Shown: positions 16,195-26,616 of the stretch, in pieces
How the letters are laid out: each line of letters opens with the position of its first letter
Numbering within the stretch: position 1 is the first letter of the stretch
Assembly: GCA_027013095.1 (NCBI GenBank)
Contig: JALUYI010000050.1
Coordinates: forward strand, 1-36,239
Reading direction: 5' to 3'
Source of the DNA: Paracoccaceae bacterium
GTDB taxonomy: Bacteria; Pseudomonadota; Alphaproteobacteria; Rhodobacterales; Rhodobacteraceae
Length of the DNA stretch: 36,239 bases
The notes under the pieces: model-generated
Told to the model about the DNA's origin: nothing
The model's input: only the letters and a program-made list of their open reading frames with translations
Database searches by the model: none
Program-made: the position numbers and the translations under genes

Positions 16195-17124
16195 TCAGGC
16201 GGGGATCGTTGGCAGGTAACTGCCCTTCTGTGAGACAATAAATTTACGGAATTTTTCGGTTACGGCGGTCAGCGGCATATCGCGCCGGTGCATCAAAAAC
16301 CACTGGCGGATAATTGGAACGCCCGGGGCCTTGATCTGAACCAGTCGCCCGTCATTCAGTTCGCTGGCGACGGTGTGCCCCGACAAAAAAGCAATCCCCA
16401 GACCGGCAATGACCGCCTGCTTGATGGTTTCATTGGTTCCCATGCCAACGGTTTCATACCCACGCCCTTCGCCAAGACGGTCCAGAAGCCGCTCCATCAG
16501 AATGCGCGTTCCCGATCCCCGTTCGCGCACCAGAAAGGTTTCACGCAACAGATCATCGGGCGAAACGTCGCAGCCGGTGGCCAGCGGGTGGCCGTTGGGG
16601 GCGACAAAAATATGCGGATGCGGGCCCAGAATTTCCGCCGTCACCATAGGCGAGCGCGGCGGCCGACCCATGATTGCGACGTCGATTGCGCCCTCCATGA
16701 CCATCGCAATGATCTCCTCTCGATTCCCGATTCGCAGCGCCACCTTGATGTCGGGATTCTCGCGCTGAAAATCCGAGACCAGCTGCGGCGCAAAATACTT
16801 TCCGGTGCTGACCGCGCCGATCCCGACAAAACCGACCTTGCCCTGTCGAATTGATTTCACCCTGTCATAACAGTTCGTTAGAGTTGATTCGATCTGTTTC
16901 ATCGAGCGCAGAACCTCGCGCCCGGGAGAGGTCAGGCTGGTCTTGCCATCATTGCCCCGCATCACAAGGCGCGTCCCGAGGTTCTCTTCAAGCAGCCGCA
17001 GCTGAGTCGAGACCGCCGGCGGCGTCAGCCCCAGGGATTCTGCTGCTGCGGTCAGCGATCCGTTTTCCCGAATAGCCACCAACGCACGCAACTGCTTCAG
17101 GGTGATTGCGGCCTCATTGATCAT
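16195..17124 (-). CDS. cbbR: LysR-type regulator CbbR
   Basis: The protein has 309 residues. An N-terminal winged helix-turn-helix (about 8-65: LKQLRALVAIRENGSLTAAAESLGLTPPAVSTQLRLLEENLGTRL, split here by family position) precedes a periplasmic-binding-like effector domain (about 95-300, GIGAVSTGKYFAPQLV...). CbbR proteins activate Calvin-cycle operons and sense RuBP, NADPH or related metabolites. It is divergent from cbbF with a 98-base gap containing a CbbR-type site. The link to carbon fixation comes mainly from this arrangement together with family similarity. It precedes mrp on the same strand but with an independent motif between them. Confidence 0.9.
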   Translation of the reverse strand: MINEAAITLKQLRALVAIRENGSLTAAAESLGLTPPAVSTQLRLLEENLGTRLVMRGNDGKTSLTSPGREVLRSMKQIESTLTNCYDRVKSIRQGKVGFVGIGAVSTGKYFAPQLVSDFQRENPDIKVALRIGNREEIIAMVMEGAIDVAIMGRPPRSPMVTAEILGPHPHIFVAPNGHPLATGCDVSPDDLLRETFLVRERGSGTRILMERLLDRLGEGRGYETVGMGTNETIKQAVIAGLGIAFLSGHTVASELNDGRLVQIKAPGVPIIRQWFLMHRRDMPLTAVTEKFRKFIVSQKGSYLPTIPA

Positions 17125-17133
17125 AAAAATTAT

Positions 17134-17146
17134 TTAACACGTCTGA
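17134..17146. promoter_or_regulatory. Candidate CbbR binding site in the cbbR-cbbF intergenic region
   Basis: TTA-N7-TGA fits the TNA-N7-TNA pattern described for CbbR operators. It lies 10 bases upstream of the cbbR start and 77 bases before cbbF. LysR regulators typically bind next to their own promoter and activate the divergent one. The motif is short, so chance occurrence is likely enough to keep this tentative. Confidence 0.4.
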
Positions 17147-17222
17147 GATTTTTTTCAATTTCCTTTTGTTACAACCTGCCCCATGACTCGCCCAACGACG
17201 ACAAGCCGATAAGGAAACGCCA

Positions 17223-18242
17223 ATGGCCAAACCTGTGGATATCGCCGAATATCTGGCGACGCACCCTGAAATCCGGGGGGAGGTCGGCGCCGCTGTGCTG
17301 GCCATGTGCTCGGTCGGAAAAATGCTTTCTCACAAGATTGCCCGCGGCGCGCTTGAGGGCGCAATGGGCGAACAGGTTGGCGAAAATACCGACGGAGACG
17401 GGCAAAAAGCGCTGGATATTATCGCCGACGAGATGTTCTGCACCGCCTTAAAGGACACCGCTGTGCGCTGGTATGCCTCTGAAGAGCGCGAAGAAGTGGG
17501 CGAGATCAACCCGACCGGCACTCTGGCGCTGGCGACCGACCCGCTGGATGGTTCAAGCAACATTGACAATAACGTCTCGATCGGCACGATCTTTTCTATT
17601 TTCGACGCAAAAGCCGATCCGAACGCCAGCTTTTTGCGTCCGGGGACCGAGCAGGTTGCCGCCGGATATATCATCTACGGGCCACAAACCGGCCTGATGG
17701 TCACCTTTGGAAACGGCACGCTCTCGTTTATTCTGGACCCCGACACCAGCGAGTTCCTGCTGGTCAACCCGGCCGTCAAGATTGCCGAAGCCAGCTCGGA
17801 ATTTGCCATCAACGCGTCGAACTATCGTCACTGGACCAAGCCGGTGCGCGCCTATATCGACGACGCGCTGGCCGGCGAGACCGGACCGCGGGGCAAGAAT
17901 TTCAACATGCGCTGGGTTGCGTCTCTGGTTGCCGACACCCACCGGATCATGTCACGCGGCGGAATTTTTCTGTACCCCAGCGACCACCGCCGGGGGTATG
18001 AGCGCGGCCGCCTGCGCATGACATATGAATGTGCGCCGATCGCCATGCTGGTCGAGCAGGCCGGCGGGCTGGCCACCGACGGCTGCGACCGCTTGCTTGA
18101 GCAGACCGTCAAAACCCTGCATGGCCGCACGCCGCTGGTTTTTGGCACCCCGGAAAAAGTGAACCGCGTGGCGACCTATCACGACCTCCCCGAAAATGAA
18201 ACCTCTGCCCTGTTCCGCGACCGCGGACTGTTCCGAGAGTGA
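17223..18242 (+). CDS. cbbF: Fructose-1,6-bisphosphatase, class I
   Basis: The 339-residue enzyme removes the 1-phosphate of fructose-1,6-bisphosphate in RuBP regeneration. The metal-binding signature [10 protein letters not shown] lies at 106-115, with [13 protein letters not shown] (53-65) and the substrate region ([19 protein letters not shown]...[11 protein letters not shown]) further on. AAGGA lies seven bases before the ATG. It is the first gene of the cbb operon, divergent from cbbR, and cbbP follows after 10 bases. Confidence 0.95.
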   Translation: MAKPVDIAEYLATHPEIRGEVGAAVLAMCSVGKMLSHKIARGALEGAMGEQVGENTDGDGQKALDIIADEMFCTALKDTAVRWYASEEREEVGEINPTGTLALATDPLDGSSNIDNNVSIGTIFSIFDAKADPNASFLRPGTEQVAAGYIIYGPQTGLMVTFGNGTLSFILDPDTSEFLLVNPAVKIAEASSEFAINASNYRHWTKPVRAYIDDALAGETGPRGKNFNMRWVASLVADTHRIMSRGGIFLYPSDHRRGYERGRLRMTYECAPIAMLVEQAGGLATDGCDRLLEQTVKTLHGRTPLVFGTPEKVNRVATYHDLPENETSALFRDRGLFRE

Positions 18243-18252
18243 GGAAAACACC

Positions 18253-19125
18253 ATGAGCACCAAACACCCGATCATCTCGGTTACCGGCTCATCCGGCGCC
18301 GGCACGTCCACGGTCAAACACACGTTCGACCAGATTTTCCGTCGTGAAGGCGTCAAAGCCGTCTCGATCGAAGGCGATGCTTTCCACCGTTACAACCGCG
18401 CCGAAATGAAGGCCGAGTTGGAAAACCGCCTGGCCCAAGGGGACCACTCGTTCAGCCATTTTTCATTCGAGGCCAATGAGTTAAAGGAGTTAGAGAACGT
18501 CTTTCGTATCTATGGTGAGACTGGCAAGGGGCATACCCGCACCTATGTTCACGACGATGAGGAGGCCGAGAAATACGGCACGCCCCCCGGTGAATTTACC
18601 GCGTGGCGCGATTTTGACGATGACTCCGACATCCTGTTTTACGAGGGGCTGCACGGGGCGGTGCAAACCGACGACATCAATGTTGCCAAATATGCCGACC
18701 TCAAAATTGGCGTCGTGCCGGTGATTAACCTTGAATGGATCCAAAAGATCCACCGGGACAAATCCCAGCGCGGCTATTCGACCGAGGCTGTGACCGACGT
18801 CATTCTGCGCCGGATGGACGCCTATGTACATTGCATCACGCCGCAGTTTGCCCGCACCGATATCAATTTCCAGCGCGTTCCGGTGGTTGATACCTCGAAC
18901 CCCTTTGTCGCGCGTTGGATTCCGACCCCGGACGAAAGCCTTGTCGTGATCCGTTTTGCCAATCCGCGCGGCATCGACTTTCCGTATCTGATCTCGATGA
19001 TCGATGGCAGCTGGATGAGCCGCGCCAACTCGATCGTGATCCCCGGCAACAAGCTGGATCTGGCCATGCAACTGATCCTGACGCCACTGATTTTCCGCCT
19101 CACTGACAACGCTCGTCGTGCTTAA
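18253..19125 (+). CDS. cbbP: Phosphoribulokinase
   Basis: The 290-residue proteobacterial-type enzyme makes ribulose-1,5-bisphosphate from ribulose-5-phosphate and ATP. The P-loop reads GSSGAGTST (12-20). EGDAFHRYNR, FSHFSFEAN and DILFYEGLHG are characteristic of PRK. The in-frame extension to 18196 overlaps cbbF; the ATG at 18253 follows GAGG with a normal spacer. PRK is diagnostic of a Calvin cycle. Confidence 0.96.
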   Translation: MSTKHPIISVTGSSGAGTSTVKHTFDQIFRREGVKAVSIEGDAFHRYNRAEMKAELENRLAQGDHSFSHFSFEANELKELENVFRIYGETGKGHTRTYVHDDEEAEKYGTPPGEFTAWRDFDDDSDILFYEGLHGAVQTDDINVAKYADLKIGVVPVINLEWIQKIHRDKSQRGYSTEAVTDVILRRMDAYVHCITPQFARTDINFQRVPVVDTSNPFVARWIPTPDESLVVIRFANPRGIDFPYLISMIDGSWMSRANSIVIPGNKLDLAMQLILTPLIFRLTDNARRA

Positions 19126-19137
19126 AGGACCGAACCC

Positions 19138-21111
19138 ATGACTCAGGCAAACGAAAAGATGATGGCAAATGCCATTCGCGCCCTTGCAATGGACGCGGTT
19201 CAAAAGGCCAATTCCGGCCACCCCGGCATGCCGATGGGAATGGCCGACGTGGCAACGGTTCTGTTCAATCGTTTCATCACTCTTGATCCGGCGGCGCCGA
19301 AATGGGCCGACCGCGACCGTTTTGTTTTGTCGGCCGGACACGGCTCGATGCTGCTTTACGCAATCAACCATCTGCTTGGTTACAGCGATATGGATATGGA
19401 GCAGATCCGCAATTTCCGGCAAATGGGGGCGCGCACCGCGGGGCACCCGGAATACGGTCACGCCGACGGGATCGAGACCACCACCGGCCCGCTGGGGCAG
19501 GGGCTGGCGACGTCGGTCGGCATGGCCTTGGCCGAGCGGATGTTGAACGCCCGTTTCGGAGATGACCTTGTCAATCACCGCACCTATGTGATCGCTGGCG
19601 ATGGCTGCCTGATGGAGGGGGTCTCGCAAGAGGCTATCGACCTTGCCGGGCACCTCGGCCTTGGTCGTCTGGTGGTGTTGTGGGACGACAACCAGATCAC
19701 CATCGACGGCGCGACGTCGCTGTCCACATCGACTGACCAGCAGGCGCGCTTTGAGGCGTCCGGCTGGCATGTGATCCGCGTCGATGGCCATGACAACGAT
19801 GCGATTGCCGATGCGATCGAGCGCGCCAACGCCGATCCGCGCCCGTCGCTTGTGGCCTGCCGAACGATCATCGGCTTTGGCGCCCCCAACAAACAGGGGA
19901 CATCCGCGACCCATGGCGCGCCTCTGGGCGGCGATGAAATTGCCGCTGCGCGCGAGGTTCTGGGGTGGACTTACCCGCCGTTTGAGGTGCCGGATTCGGT
20001 CTATGCCGATTGGCACAAGGTTGCGGATCGTGGTGCCGAGGCCCACACGGCCTGGCAGTCGCGTCTGGCCTCCAGCGACAAGGCCGAGGCCTTTAACAGC
20101 GCGCATGACGGCTCGAACCGTGCCGCACTTTTGGGCGCGATGGCCGATTACAAGGCCGGTCTGGTCGCCGACAAACCCAAGGTTGCAACCCGAAAATCCA
20201 GCCAGATGGCGTTGGAAGTGGTTAACGCGACGATCCCCTCGATGGTCGGTGGCTCGGCCGATCTGACCGGCTCGAACAACACCAAAACCTCGGGCATGAC
20301 GATCGTTTCGCGCGACAATTACGCCGGCGATTATATCGAATATGGCATCCGGGAATTTCAGATGGTCGCCACCATGAACGGCATCAGCCTGCACGGGGGG
20401 CTGCGCCCTTACGGCGGCACCTTTCTGGTTTTTGCCGATTACTGCCGCGGGGCAATTCGCCTCTCTGCACTGATGAAACAGCCGGTGACCTATGTCATGA
20501 CCCATGATTCCATCGGCCTTGGCGAGGACGGCCCGACCCACCAGCCGGTTGAGACCATCGCCAGCCTGCGCGCCATGCCAAACGTTAACGTTGTCCGTCC
20601 CGCGGACGCCGTTGAAACCGCCGAAGCGTGGGAGCTGGCAATCTCCTCGAACACGGTCCCATATGTGTTATGTTTATCACGCCAAGGTCTGCCTCTGGTT
20701 CGCGAGGATGCGTCCTCGAACATGACGGCGCTCGGGGCTTATGTGTTGCGTGACACTGATGGAGCGCGAGATGTGACCCTGATGGCCACAGGTTCCGAGG
20801 TCGAAATTGCCCTTGCGGCTGCCGACCTTCTGGCCGCCGAGGGAATCAAGGCCGCGGTCGTCTCGGCCCCCTGCCTCGATATTTTCGACGCGCAACCGCT
20901 GGATTATCGTGCTTCTGTTCTGGGCGCAGCCCCGCGCGTGGCCATCGAGGCCGCGGTGCGGCAGGGCTGGGACCGCTACCTCGGGGAAAACGGGGCCTTT
21001 ATCGGCATGACCGGTTTTGGCGCGTCCGCCCCCGCGCCCGAGCTTTACAAGCATTTCGGAATCACCGCCGACGCGGCGGCCGCCACAGCAAAAGCCCTTC
21101 TGAATTCTTAA
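19138..21111 (+). CDS. cbbT: Transketolase
   Basis: The 657-residue thiamine-diphosphate enzyme shuffles two-carbon units during RuBP regeneration. The N-terminal ThDP-binding motif starts at GDGCLMEG (154-161) and ends at DDNQITIDG (183-191). The pyrimidine-binding domain includes [19 protein letters not shown], and the C-terminal domain is complete. AAGGA precedes the ATG. A long antisense reading frame across this gene and cbbP is a base-composition shadow. Confidence 0.96.
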   Translation: MTQANEKMMANAIRALAMDAVQKANSGHPGMPMGMADVATVLFNRFITLDPAAPKWADRDRFVLSAGHGSMLLYAINHLLGYSDMDMEQIRNFRQMGARTAGHPEYGHADGIETTTGPLGQGLATSVGMALAERMLNARFGDDLVNHRTYVIAGDGCLMEGVSQEAIDLAGHLGLGRLVVLWDDNQITIDGATSLSTSTDQQARFEASGWHVIRVDGHDNDAIADAIERANADPRPSLVACRTIIGFGAPNKQGTSATHGAPLGGDEIAAAREVLGWTYPPFEVPDSVYADWHKVADRGAEAHTAWQSRLASSDKAEAFNSAHDGSNRAALLGAMADYKAGLVADKPKVATRKSSQMALEVVNATIPSMVGGSADLTGSNNTKTSGMTIVSRDNYAGDYIEYGIREFQMVATMNGISLHGGLRPYGGTFLVFADYCRGAIRLSALMKQPVTYVMTHDSIGLGEDGPTHQPVETIASLRAMPNVNVVRPADAVETAEAWELAISSNTVPYVLCLSRQGLPLVREDASSNMTALGAYVLRDTDGARDVTLMATGSEVEIALAAADLLAAEGIKAAVVSAPCLDIFDAQPLDYRASVLGAAPRVAIEAAVRQGWDRYLGENGAFIGMTGFGASAPAPELYKHFGITADAAAATAKALLNS

Positions 21112-21130
21112 CGAATCAAGGAAACAGACC

Positions 21131-22132
21131 ATGTCTTTGAAAGTTGCAATTAACGGATTTGGGCGCATCGGCCGATGTGCGATGCGCGAAATCATCGAGA
21201 AATACAGCGACCAGATGACCGTTGTTGCCCTAAACGCATCGGGTGGGCCCGACACCAATGTGCATCTTCTGAAATATGACAGCGTGCACGGCCGGTTCAA
21301 CACGTCGGTCCGCGCACAGGGCGATGATCTACGCGTGGGCAATCAGGTGGTGCGCCTGACCGGTGAGCGGGATCCGAAAAATCTGGAATGGGATGACGTC
21401 GATATCGTTCTGGAATGTACCGGCGCGTTCAATTCCAAAGAGGCGTCCATGCTGCATATCGCCCGTGGGGCAAAACGTGTTCTGTGCTCGGCCCCGGCAA
21501 AAAATGCTGATAAAACCGTTGTTTACGGGGTCAATCACCAGGTCATTACCGACAAGGATCAGGTCATCTCGGCGGCCAGCTGTACGACAAACTGCCTAGC
21601 CCCGGTGGCTAAGGTTCTGAACGATACGATCGGTATTGAAAAAGGGTTCATGAGTACGATCCACTCTTATACCGGCGATCAACCGACGTTGGACCGGCGT
21701 CACAAAGACCCCTATCGCGGACGCGCGGCGGCGATGTCGATCATCCCGACAACAACCGGGGCAGCCAAGGCCGTGGGTCTGGTTCTGCCAGAGCTTGAAG
21801 GCAAGCTGGACGGCGGCGCAATCCGGGTTCCGACACCCAACGTCTCGGTTGTGGACCTTAATTTTAACCCAAAGCGTGAAACCTCCATCGCTGAAATTAA
21901 TGATGCGATGCGTGAGGCCTCCGAAGGTTACCTGAAAGGGATCCTGAACTACGACGAGGAAAAAACCGTTTCCATCGATTATGTCCACACCGACACGGCG
22001 TCGAATTTTGCCGGTTTGCAGACCCGCGTCATGCATGGCGATCTGGCGCGTATCTTCAGTTGGTATGACAACGAATGGGGCTTTACCAACCAGATGCTGA
22101 AAACAGCATTGGTCATCGGGGAGACCCTCTGA
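21131..22132 (+). CDS. gap: Type I glyceraldehyde-3-phosphate dehydrogenase
   Basis: This 333-residue GAPDH reduces 1,3-bisphosphoglycerate in the Calvin cycle. The Rossmann motif is INGFGRIGR (8-16), the catalytic Cys151 lies in SAASCTTNCLAP, and SIIPTTTGAAKAVG and SWYDNEWGF are typical. The coenzyme-specificity positions are unusual. The Asp that binds the NAD ribose (Asp32 of Bacillus GAPDH) is Ala36 here (VALNASGG). The Leu-Pro pair 187-188 is Arg189-Arg190 (DRRHKD). This suggests NADPH use, by inference. It overlaps pgk by one base (TGATG). Confidence 0.93.
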   Translation: MSLKVAINGFGRIGRCAMREIIEKYSDQMTVVALNASGGPDTNVHLLKYDSVHGRFNTSVRAQGDDLRVGNQVVRLTGERDPKNLEWDDVDIVLECTGAFNSKEASMLHIARGAKRVLCSAPAKNADKTVVYGVNHQVITDKDQVISAASCTTNCLAPVAKVLNDTIGIEKGFMSTIHSYTGDQPTLDRRHKDPYRGRAAAMSIIPTTTGAAKAVGLVLPELEGKLDGGAIRVPTPNVSVVDLNFNPKRETSIAEINDAMREASEGYLKGILNYDEEKTVSIDYVHTDTASNFAGLQTRVMHGDLARIFSWYDNEWGFTNQMLKTALVIGETL

Positions 22133-23334
22133 TGTCGATTCATTCCATAACAGAGGTGGACGTTGCCGGAAAATGCCTGCTGATTCGCGCCGACCTTAAC
22201 GCGCCGATGAAGGATGGCGTGGTTACCGACGCCACAAGGATCACCCGTTTTGCAAAGGGGTTAAAGCCCCTGCTGGCCAAGGGCGCGCGCGCTGTCGTGC
22301 TGTCACATTTTGGCCGCCCCAAGGGTAAATATGTTGCAGAAATGTCCTTGGCGCCGATTGCTCCGGTGCTGGGCGAGGCGCTGGGCACCACCGTTACATT
22401 CGTAAACGACTGTGTTGGCCAAGAGGCCCAGTCGGCTGCTGCGCAGCTGGCGGATGGTCAGGTCATGCTCTGTGAAAACCTGCGCTTTCATCCCGAAGAA
22501 GAGGCCAACGACGCCGATTTTGCCGCGCAGCTTGCCCGCCTTGGACAGATCTATGTCAATGACGCATTTTCCTGTGCACACCGCGCCCATGCTTCGACCG
22601 CCGCGATTGCCGCATTGATGCCCGCCTACTCCGGGCCGCTGATGGACGAAGAGATCGACGCCCTGACGCGCGCGCTGGAAAAACCGGCGCATCCGGCGGT
22701 GGCACTGATCGGCGGGGCCAAGGTCTCAAGCAAGATTGCTGTGTTAAAGAACCTTGTGCAAAAGGTTGACAGCATCATCATTGGCGGTGGCATGGCCAAC
22801 ACCTTTCTTTTTGCCGACGGTCTGGCCATCGGCAAATCGCTGTGCGAGGCCGATCAGGTCGAGACCGTGCGCGAAATTCAGGCGCTGGCCAAGGCTGCCG
22901 ACTGCGAACTGATCCTGCCGATCGATGTGGTTTACGCCTTCAAGTTCGCCGACAATGCCCGCAGCTTTATCTGCGATGCCGACCAGTGCCCCGATGACGG
23001 AATCATTCTCGACGCAGGCCCCAAATCGGTGGTCCGTTTCCGCAGTGTTCTGGCTGGTGCGCATACGATCCTGTGGAACGGCCCGCTTGGCGCCTTTGAG
23101 ATGCGCCCCTTCGAGCAGGCCACCAAGCAGGTCGCGCTTGAGGCCGCCGAGATGACCCGCGCCGATCTGGCCGTTTCGGTTGCTGGTGGCGGAGATACGG
23201 TGGCCGCCCTCAACATGGCAGGCGTCGCCGAGGACTTTACCTATGTTTCATCCGCCGGAGGCGCATTTCTGGAATGGCTGGAAGGCAAGACATTACCGGG
23301 CCTTGCGGCACTCGACCGCGATCAGGCCGCATAA
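22132..23334 (+). CDS. pgk: Phosphoglycerate kinase
   Basis: The 400-residue two-domain enzyme phosphorylates 3-phosphoglycerate, the product of RuBisCO. Substrate-binding RADLNAPMKDG (about 19-29; the common form is RVDFNVP), HFGRPKG and LCENLRF are in the N domain. Nucleotide-binding GGAKVSSKI, WNGPLGAFE and GGGDTVAAL are in the C domain. The start codon shares its A with the gap stop codon, so the two genes are translationally coupled; frames extending upstream overlap gap. Confidence 0.95.
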   Translation: MSIHSITEVDVAGKCLLIRADLNAPMKDGVVTDATRITRFAKGLKPLLAKGARAVVLSHFGRPKGKYVAEMSLAPIAPVLGEALGTTVTFVNDCVGQEAQSAAAQLADGQVMLCENLRFHPEEEANDADFAAQLARLGQIYVNDAFSCAHRAHASTAAIAALMPAYSGPLMDEEIDALTRALEKPAHPAVALIGGAKVSSKIAVLKNLVQKVDSIIIGGGMANTFLFADGLAIGKSLCEADQVETVREIQALAKAADCELILPIDVVYAFKFADNARSFICDADQCPDDGIILDAGPKSVVRFRSVLAGAHTILWNGPLGAFEMRPFEQATKQVALEAAEMTRADLAVSVAGGGDTVAALNMAGVAEDFTYVSSAGGAFLEWLEGKTLPGLAALDRDQAA

Positions 23335-23347
23335 GGGAGAATAAAAT

Positions 23348-24397
23348 ATGGCACTTATCACACTAAGGCAATTGTTGGATCACGCCGCTGAAAACGGCTA
23401 TGGCGTGCCGGCGTTCAACATCAACAACATGGAGCAGGGCCTTGCGATCATGAAAGCGGCGCAGAAATGCAACGCGCCTGTGATCCTGCAGGCCAGCCGC
23501 GGCGCCCGCTCTTATGCCGGCGATATCATGCTGCAGCACATGATTCAGGCGCTCAGCGAAATGTACCCTGATATCCCGATCTGCATGCATCAGGACCACG
23601 GCAACAACGAGGCCACATGCAGCTCGGCTATCCGCTACGGGTTTACCTCGGTGATGATGGATGGCAGTCTGGAATCGGACATGAAAACCCCGTCTTCCTA
23701 TGACTACAACGTCGATATCACGGAGCGCGTTGCCCGTATGGCCCATTGGGTCGGAGCCTCGGTCGAGGGTGAGCTGGGCGTGCTTGGCAGCCTTGAAACC
23801 GGCGAAGCGGCAAAAGAGGACGGCTCGGGCGCCGAGGGCAAGCTCAGCAAGGACGATTTGCTGACCGATCCAGATCAAGCTGTTGATTTCGTAGCGAAAA
23901 CAAGGGTCGATGCGCTGGCCATCGCCTGCGGCACCAGCCACGGCGCCTACAAGTTCAGCCGCAAGCCCACCGGCGATATTCTAGCCATCAGCCAGATCGA
24001 GGCGATCCACGACAAGATCCCGAACGTCCATCTGGTGATGCACGGTTCCAGCAGCGTGCCGCAATATCTGCAGGACCTGATCAACCGGTTCGGCGGCGAC
24101 ATGCCACAGACCTACGGCGTGCCGGTCGAAGAGATCGAGCGCGGCATCAAATCCGGCGTGCGCAAGGTCAACATCGACACAGACTGCCGGATGGCCATGA
24201 CCGGACAATTCCGCAAGGTGGCCAGCGAAACCCCGTCGCAGTTCGATCCGCGCAAATTCCTGATCCCGGCGATGGACGAGATGGAAAAGCTGTGCCTTGA
24301 CCGGTTTGAGCGCTTTGGCACGGCCGGAAATGCCGACAAGATCAAGATCATCCCGATGGACGACATGGCCAAACGCTATGCCGACTCCAGCCTCTGA
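23348..24397 (+). CDS. cbbA: Fructose-bisphosphate aldolase, class II, Calvin-cycle subtype
   Basis: The 349-residue Zn-dependent aldolase joins triose phosphates to fructose-1,6-bisphosphate and can also make sedoheptulose-1,7-bisphosphate. HQDHG at 81-85 supplies the catalytic Asp83 and Zn-ligand His84. [10 protein letters not shown] and VMHGSSSVP carry further Zn and phosphate ligands, and [11 protein letters not shown] follows. GGGAGA precedes the ATG. A 77-base gap with a long stem-loop separates it from cbbM. Confidence 0.95.
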   Translation: MALITLRQLLDHAAENGYGVPAFNINNMEQGLAIMKAAQKCNAPVILQASRGARSYAGDIMLQHMIQALSEMYPDIPICMHQDHGNNEATCSSAIRYGFTSVMMDGSLESDMKTPSSYDYNVDITERVARMAHWVGASVEGELGVLGSLETGEAAKEDGSGAEGKLSKDDLLTDPDQAVDFVAKTRVDALAIACGTSHGAYKFSRKPTGDILAISQIEAIHDKIPNVHLVMHGSSSVPQYLQDLINRFGGDMPQTYGVPVEEIERGIKSGVRKVNIDTDCRMAMTGQFRKVASETPSQFDPRKFLIPAMDEMEKLCLDRFERFGTAGNADKIKIIPMDDMAKRYADSSL

Positions 24398-24405
24398 ACG
24401 AAAAA

Positions 24406-24447
24406 GGGAAAGGCGCGCACCCCTACCACAGACCACGCGCCTTTCCC
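24406..24447. promoter_or_regulatory. 12-bp perfect stem-loop between cbbA and cbbM
   Basis: GGGAAAGGCGCG (24406-24417) and its exact complement (24436-24447) enclose an 18-base loop. It starts eight bases after the cbbA stop and ends 27 bases before the cbbM start. On the plus strand it is not followed by a T run, so it is unlikely to end the operon transcript completely. It resembles intercistronic processing, stabilising or attenuating hairpins. On the minus strand the stem is followed by TTTTT, so it could terminate antisense transcription from cbbM. Confidence 0.7.
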
Positions 24448-24474
24448 GTAAATACCAACCCAAGGAGAACACCT

Positions 24475-25863
24475 ATGGACCAGTCAGACCGCTATGCGGA
24501 CCTCAGCCTGAATGAAGCCGATCTGATCGCCGGAGGCAAGCACGTTCTTGTCGCATATATCATGAAACCGAAAGAGGGCTTCGGCAACTACCTGCAGACC
24601 GCCGCCCACTTTGCTGCCGAAAGTTCGACCGGCACCAATGTCGAGGTGGTCACCACCGACGACTTTACCCGCGGCGTCGATGCGTTGGTTTACGAGATCG
24701 ACGAGGCTAGCGAGACCATGAAAATCGCCTATCCGATCGAGCTGTTTGACCGCAATATCATCGACGGGCGCGCCATGCTGGCCAGCTTTTTGACGCTGAC
24801 CATCGGCAACAATCAGGGCATGGGCGACATCGCCTATGCCAAGATGCACGATTTCTATGTGCCGCCGGCTTATCTGCGCCTGTTCGACGGCCCGGCCACC
24901 ACGATCTCGGACCTCTGGCGGGTACTGGATCGTCCGGTTGTTGACGGCGGCTTTATCGTTGGCACCATCATCAAGCCGAAACTGGGCCTCAGGCCACAGC
25001 CCTTTGCCGACGCGTGCTATGATTTCTGGTTGGGCGGGGATTTCATCAAGAACGACGAACCTCAGGGCAACCAGACCTTTGCACCCCTGAAGGAAACCGT
25101 GCGGCTGGTCCATGACGCAATGAAACGCGCGCAGGACGAAACCGGCGCGGCCAAGCTGTTCTCGTGGAATATCACCGCCGATGACTATCACGAAACCATC
25201 GCGCGCGGCGAGTATATCCTAGAAACATTCGGCCCCGATGCGGACCATTGTGCCTTTCTCGTGGACGGTTACGTTGCTGGCCCGCAGGCGATCACCACTG
25301 CACGGCGGACCTTTCCGAATCAGTACCTTCACTTCCACCGTGCCGGTCACGGCGCCGTCACCAGCCCCAGCGCCATGCGCGGCTATACGGCGTTTGTCCT
25401 GTCGAAAATGGCCCGCCTGCAAGGGGCCAGCGGCATCCATACCGGCACCATGGGCTATGGCAAGATGGAGGGCGACAAGTCCGACACCATGATCGCCCAC
25501 ATGATCACCGAGGACAGCGCCGACGGCCCCTTCTACCATCAGGAATGGCTGGGCATGAACCCGACCACCCCGATCATCTCGGGCGGCATGAACGCGCTCA
25601 GGATGCCGGGATTTTTCGCCAATCTCGGGCATAGCAACCTGATCATGACGGCAGGCGGCGGGTGCTTTGGCCATATCGATGGCCCGGCTGCCGGGGCAGA
25701 ATCGATGCGCCAAGCTGAAAAATGCTTTAAAGAGGGCGCTGACCCGGTAGAATTTGCCAAGGAAAACAAGGAATTCGCCCGCGCCTTTGAAAGTTTCCCC
25801 GGTGACGCCGACAAGATCTACCCCGGCTGGCGCGAAGCTCTGCGCATCAACTCGGCGGCTTAA
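24475..25863 (+). CDS. cbbM: Form II ribulose-1,5-bisphosphate carboxylase/oxygenase
   Basis: The 462-residue form II RuBisCO works as a large-subunit-only dimer or multimer. Active-site residues are all visible: Lys167 in [12 protein letters not shown], carbamylated Lys192 with Asp194 and Glu195 in [14 protein letters not shown], His288 in HFHRAGHGA, and loop-6 Lys330 in GYGKMEG. Sequence and length match form II, not form I or form IV. A strong ribosome binding site (AAGGAG, seven-base spacer) supports high expression. It is bracketed by two long stem-loops. No small-subunit or activase gene is nearby. Form II enzymes tolerate O2 poorly, suggesting use at low O2 or high CO2. Confidence 0.97.
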   Translation: MDQSDRYADLSLNEADLIAGGKHVLVAYIMKPKEGFGNYLQTAAHFAAESSTGTNVEVVTTDDFTRGVDALVYEIDEASETMKIAYPIELFDRNIIDGRAMLASFLTLTIGNNQGMGDIAYAKMHDFYVPPAYLRLFDGPATTISDLWRVLDRPVVDGGFIVGTIIKPKLGLRPQPFADACYDFWLGGDFIKNDEPQGNQTFAPLKETVRLVHDAMKRAQDETGAAKLFSWNITADDYHETIARGEYILETFGPDADHCAFLVDGYVAGPQAITTARRTFPNQYLHFHRAGHGAVTSPSAMRGYTAFVLSKMARLQGASGIHTGTMGYGKMEGDKSDTMIAHMITEDSADGPFYHQEWLGMNPTTPIISGGMNALRMPGFFANLGHSNLIMTAGGGCFGHIDGPAAGAESMRQAEKCFKEGADPVEFAKENKEFARAFESFPGDADKIYPGWREALRINSAA

Positions 25864-25870
25864 CACCTTT

Positions 25871-25898
25871 CGTGGGCCGGTCTTCAAACCGGCCCGCG
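25871..25898. promoter_or_regulatory. Stem-loop between cbbM and rpe
   Basis: CGTGGGCCGG (25871-25880) pairs with CCGGCCCGCG (25889-25898) over ten base pairs including one G-U, with an eight-base loop. It begins seven bases after the cbbM stop. No T run follows. It probably caps the 3' end of a cbbM segment or lowers downstream expression by partial termination. Confidence 0.65.
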
Positions 25899-25923
25899 AC
25901 CCATCAGAACGAAAGGCCAAATC

Positions 25924-26613
25924 ATGGACCGTTCCATCAAGATCGCCCCCTCTATCCTGTCAGCCGATTTTGCCAATTTCGGTGCCGAGATCCGCGCGAT
26001 CGAAGCCCAGGGTGCCGACTGGGTGCATGTCGATGTCATGGATGGGCATTTCGTGCCCAACCTGACCTTCGGCCCACCGGCGATTGCCGCCTTTCGCCCG
26101 CATGTGAAAACCTTCATGGACGTGCATCTGATGATTGCGCCGGTCGATCCCTATATCGAGGCCTATGCCGCGGCGGGGGCCGACATGATCACCGCCCATC
26201 TCGAGGCCGGACCCCATATCCACCGCACGATTCAGGCGATCAAGGCACAAGGCGTCAAGGCCGGTGTCAGCCTGAACCCCGGCACCCCGGCCGAGGCCAT
26301 CGAATACCTTCTGGACATGGTGGACATGGTGCTGGTGATGACGGTCAACCCCGGCTTTGGCGGGCAGAAATTCATCCACTCCGGCGTCGAAAAGACCCGC
26401 AAGATCCGCCAGATGATCGGCGATCGCCCGATCCATATCCAGATCGACGGCGGCGTGACCCCGGAAACCGCACCACTGGTTGTCGAGGCCGGGGCCGATG
26501 TGCTGGTCGCCGGTTCGGCCGTGTTCAAGGGGGGATCGGTCAAAAACCCGCAGGTCTACGGTGAAAACATCCGCGCCATCCGTGCGGCTGCCGAAGCTGC
26601 GCGCACGGGCTGA
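25924..26613 (+). CDS. rpe: Ribulose-phosphate 3-epimerase
   Basis: The 229-residue TIM-barrel enzyme interconverts xylulose-5-P and ribulose-5-P to feed [13 protein letters not shown], the metal-binding [12 protein letters not shown] and [14 protein letters not shown] and QIDGGV with VAGSAVF are all present. The ATG at 25924 has AAAGG upstream. It follows the stem-loop after cbbM, and cbbY begins three bases after its stop. In cbb operons the gene is also called cbbE. Confidence 0.95.
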   Translation: MDRSIKIAPSILSADFANFGAEIRAIEAQGADWVHVDVMDGHFVPNLTFGPPAIAAFRPHVKTFMDVHLMIAPVDPYIEAYAAAGADMITAHLEAGPHIHRTIQAIKAQGVKAGVSLNPGTPAEAIEYLLDMVDMVLVMTVNPGFGGQKFIHSGVEKTRKIRQMIGDRPIHIQIDGGVTPETAPLVVEAGADVLVAGSAVFKGGSVKNPQVYGENIRAIRAAAEAARTG

Positions 26614-26616
26614 GCG

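Noticed and set aside
18490-20541. A 683-codon open frame on the minus strand across cbbP and cbbT
   Set aside because: The plus-strand proteins are unmistakable enzymes. The antisense frame is low-complexity in character (rich in Arg, Gly, His, Asp), has no known domain, and is explained by high G+C codon bias.
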